Shown here: positions 14,140 through 15,000 of the stretch, one piece after another
Position numbering within the stretch: the first letter of the stretch is position 1
Layout: each line of letters starts with the position of its first letter
DNA from: Symbiodinium natans
Taxonomy: Eukaryota > Sar > Dinophyceae > Suessiales > Symbiodiniaceae
NCBI GenBank assembly: GCA_905221605.1
Contig: CAJNDS010000745.1
Coordinates: 42,582 to 57,581 of the forward strand
Direction: 5' to 3'
Length of the DNA: 15,000 bases
Position numbers and translations under genes: made by a program
The notes under the pieces: generated by a model
Databases searched by the model: none
What the model was told of the DNA's origin: nothing
What the model saw: the letters and a program-made list of their open reading frames with translations, nothing else

Positions 14140-14240
14140 TGGGATGTTCCCCCCTATACTAACCCTCCTGAATAGGGATTAAAGTAGGGGTGGCACTAGA
14201 ATCCCTATGAAGGACTGTTAGTATAAGGGGGAACATCCCA
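14140..14240. mobile_element. Palindromic MITE-like element, copy 2
   Basis: TGGGATGTTCCCCCCTATAC and its reverse complement (GTATAAGGGGGAACATCCCA) end a 101-base element whose arms pair over about 40 bases. A GGT flanks it on both sides, a possible target-site duplication. Same family and orientation as the copy at 9011-9112. Lies just past channel exon 11. Confidence 0.8.
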
Positions 14241-14257
14241 GGTCATACACGTGTTTC

Positions 14258-14545
14258 TTGTTCATGTTCAATCGGTTCGCAGGGGCCTTCCACCTGGTCA
14301 TTGGTTCTGAACCCCGAAGCCCGGAAGCCCTAAAACTCATCGTGTTGTGCGTTGTCTATAGGTGTCGGAATAAATTACTCATAGTGTTCCCTTATGGTCC
14401 CTTTGTACTATGCTACAATAACCCCCAAGACCCCGATCTGATCATTAAGACAGTACCTTTTGGCTCTTGGGTTCCGGCGACGTATCAGTGGGCCCCTGAA
14501 GAGGGAAAGGAGCTGAAGGTTGAGATTCCGATGAAAAAGGTTTAA
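14258..14545 (+). CDS. Open frame of unknown status, 95 codons or part of an exon
   Basis: The frame (initiating codon GTG, or an ATG at 14264) runs to TAA at 14543-14545. The last third (ATYQWAPEEGKELKVEIPMK) looks protein-like, with balanced charge. It does not resemble two-pore channel S5-S6, which would be expected next. It could be an exon of another gene, the end of a gene fragment, or chance. I do not recognise it. Confidence 0.25.
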   Translation: MFMFNRFAGAFHLVIGSEPRSPEALKLIVLCVVYRCRNKLLIVFPYGPFVLCYNNPQDPDLIIKTVPFGSWVPATYQWAPEEGKELKVEIPMKKV

Positions 14546-14598
14546 GGTTTGGGGTTTAGGATTTAGGGTTTAGAGTGTAGGGTTTAGGGTTTAGGGTA
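14541..14598 (+). repeat. Degenerate TTTAGGG array
   Basis: Seven to eight G-strand-like units starting at the stop codon of the preceding open frame. Confidence 0.85.
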
Positions 14599-15000
14599 AT
14601 ATGAACCCCTAACCCAAAAGGCTCAGCCTTGTTAAATGGGGTTTTCCACGAATCCTGGCGCCGTTGTTGGGTTTTTTTCTTGCAAAGGTGGTTTACGGTT
14701 CAGGGTTCTTCTTCTCTAGTCTATTGTTAGGTATCAAGGGCTATCCCTGTTTGTGAAAAATACACTATACGAGACCCAAGTCATGATCAAGATTCTCCCT
14801 TGATAGCCCCATATAAGCTACCAAAACATTCCCTACTCTAACAGAAATGCCATATATGAGAATTTCCGAAATAAGGGTACCTCCTATATACCCCAAAATA
14901 CTATAGAATCAGTACCCCCCCCCCCCCCCCCCCCCCCACTTGGAGGTTCAGGCTACTTATTAGCCCAAAAACAACTGTACTTATGGGCTATAAGTGTAAC
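14599..15000. other. No recognised gene
   Basis: Mixed sequence with no supported frame. It contains a 25-base C run at 14914-14938 and a small hairpin with arms CTTATTAGCCC (14956-14966) and GGGCTATAAG (14985-14994). Confidence 0.6.
14914..14938 (+). repeat. Poly-C run
   Basis: Twenty-five consecutive C. The exact length is uncertain for technical reasons. Confidence 0.9.

Noticed and set aside
7673-14598. Chromosome end (true telomere)
   Set aside because: The TTTAGGG arrays are short, occur in both orientations, and alternate with channel exons, so they are interstitial.

Overview
The window looks like nuclear DNA of a dinoflagellate, most likely a Symbiodiniaceae-type alga. The reasons are: one very long intact Copia-class retroelement polyprotein with CCCH and CCHC zinc fingers, many TTTAGGG-type arrays outside any chromosome end, and a gene whose short exons can only be joined in phase with GC-AG, GA-AG and GT-AG introns followed by a G after the acceptor. 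That splice-site habit is characteristic of dinoflagellates. The species cannot be fixed from the sequence alone.

Bases 2-7258 are one uninterrupted plus-strand reading frame, open at the left edge. It encodes, in order: CCCH and CCHC zinc fingers, two homologous retropepsin-like domains in tandem, a domain with the motifs of a C5-cytosine methyltransferase (HLFSG, GGPPC), a DD35E integrase with a long acidic insertion, a domain with the HxD...H...R pattern of a 2-oxoglutarate/Fe(II) oxygenase, a coiled-coil-prone spacer, a Copia-type reverse transcriptase (YVDD), RNase H, and a tail with a membrane-like segment and a possible Cys/His zinc site. A writer-like and an oxidiser-like DNA-modification domain in one retroelement is the most striking feature. 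Bases 7259-7672 are its 3' non-coding part; LTR borders cannot be set because the 5' LTR is outside the window.

Bases 7673-9241 are low-complexity DNA: TTTAGGG arrays, a G run, TA repeats and a small palindromic element. No exon is recognised there.

Bases 9242 to about 14097 hold eleven consecutive exons of a split gene. Joined by hand they stay in phase across ten introns and read as a TPC1-type two-pore cation channel: pore loop and S6 of repeat I, a cytosolic linker with two EF-hands (the second canonical), then S1-S4 of repeat II with an RxxRxxR voltage sensor. Exons for repeat I S1-S5 and repeat II S5-S6 were not found and should lie outside the window or be unrecognisable within it. 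Introns carry short direct repeats at their borders, small inverted-repeat elements, and TTTAGGG arrays that are mostly G-strand after donors and C-strand before acceptors.

Bases 14098-15000 hold a second copy of the palindromic element, a 95-codon open frame of unknown status, one more TTTAGGG array and a C run. All exon joins and domain names come from reading motifs and comparing with families from memory; no search or alignment was run.
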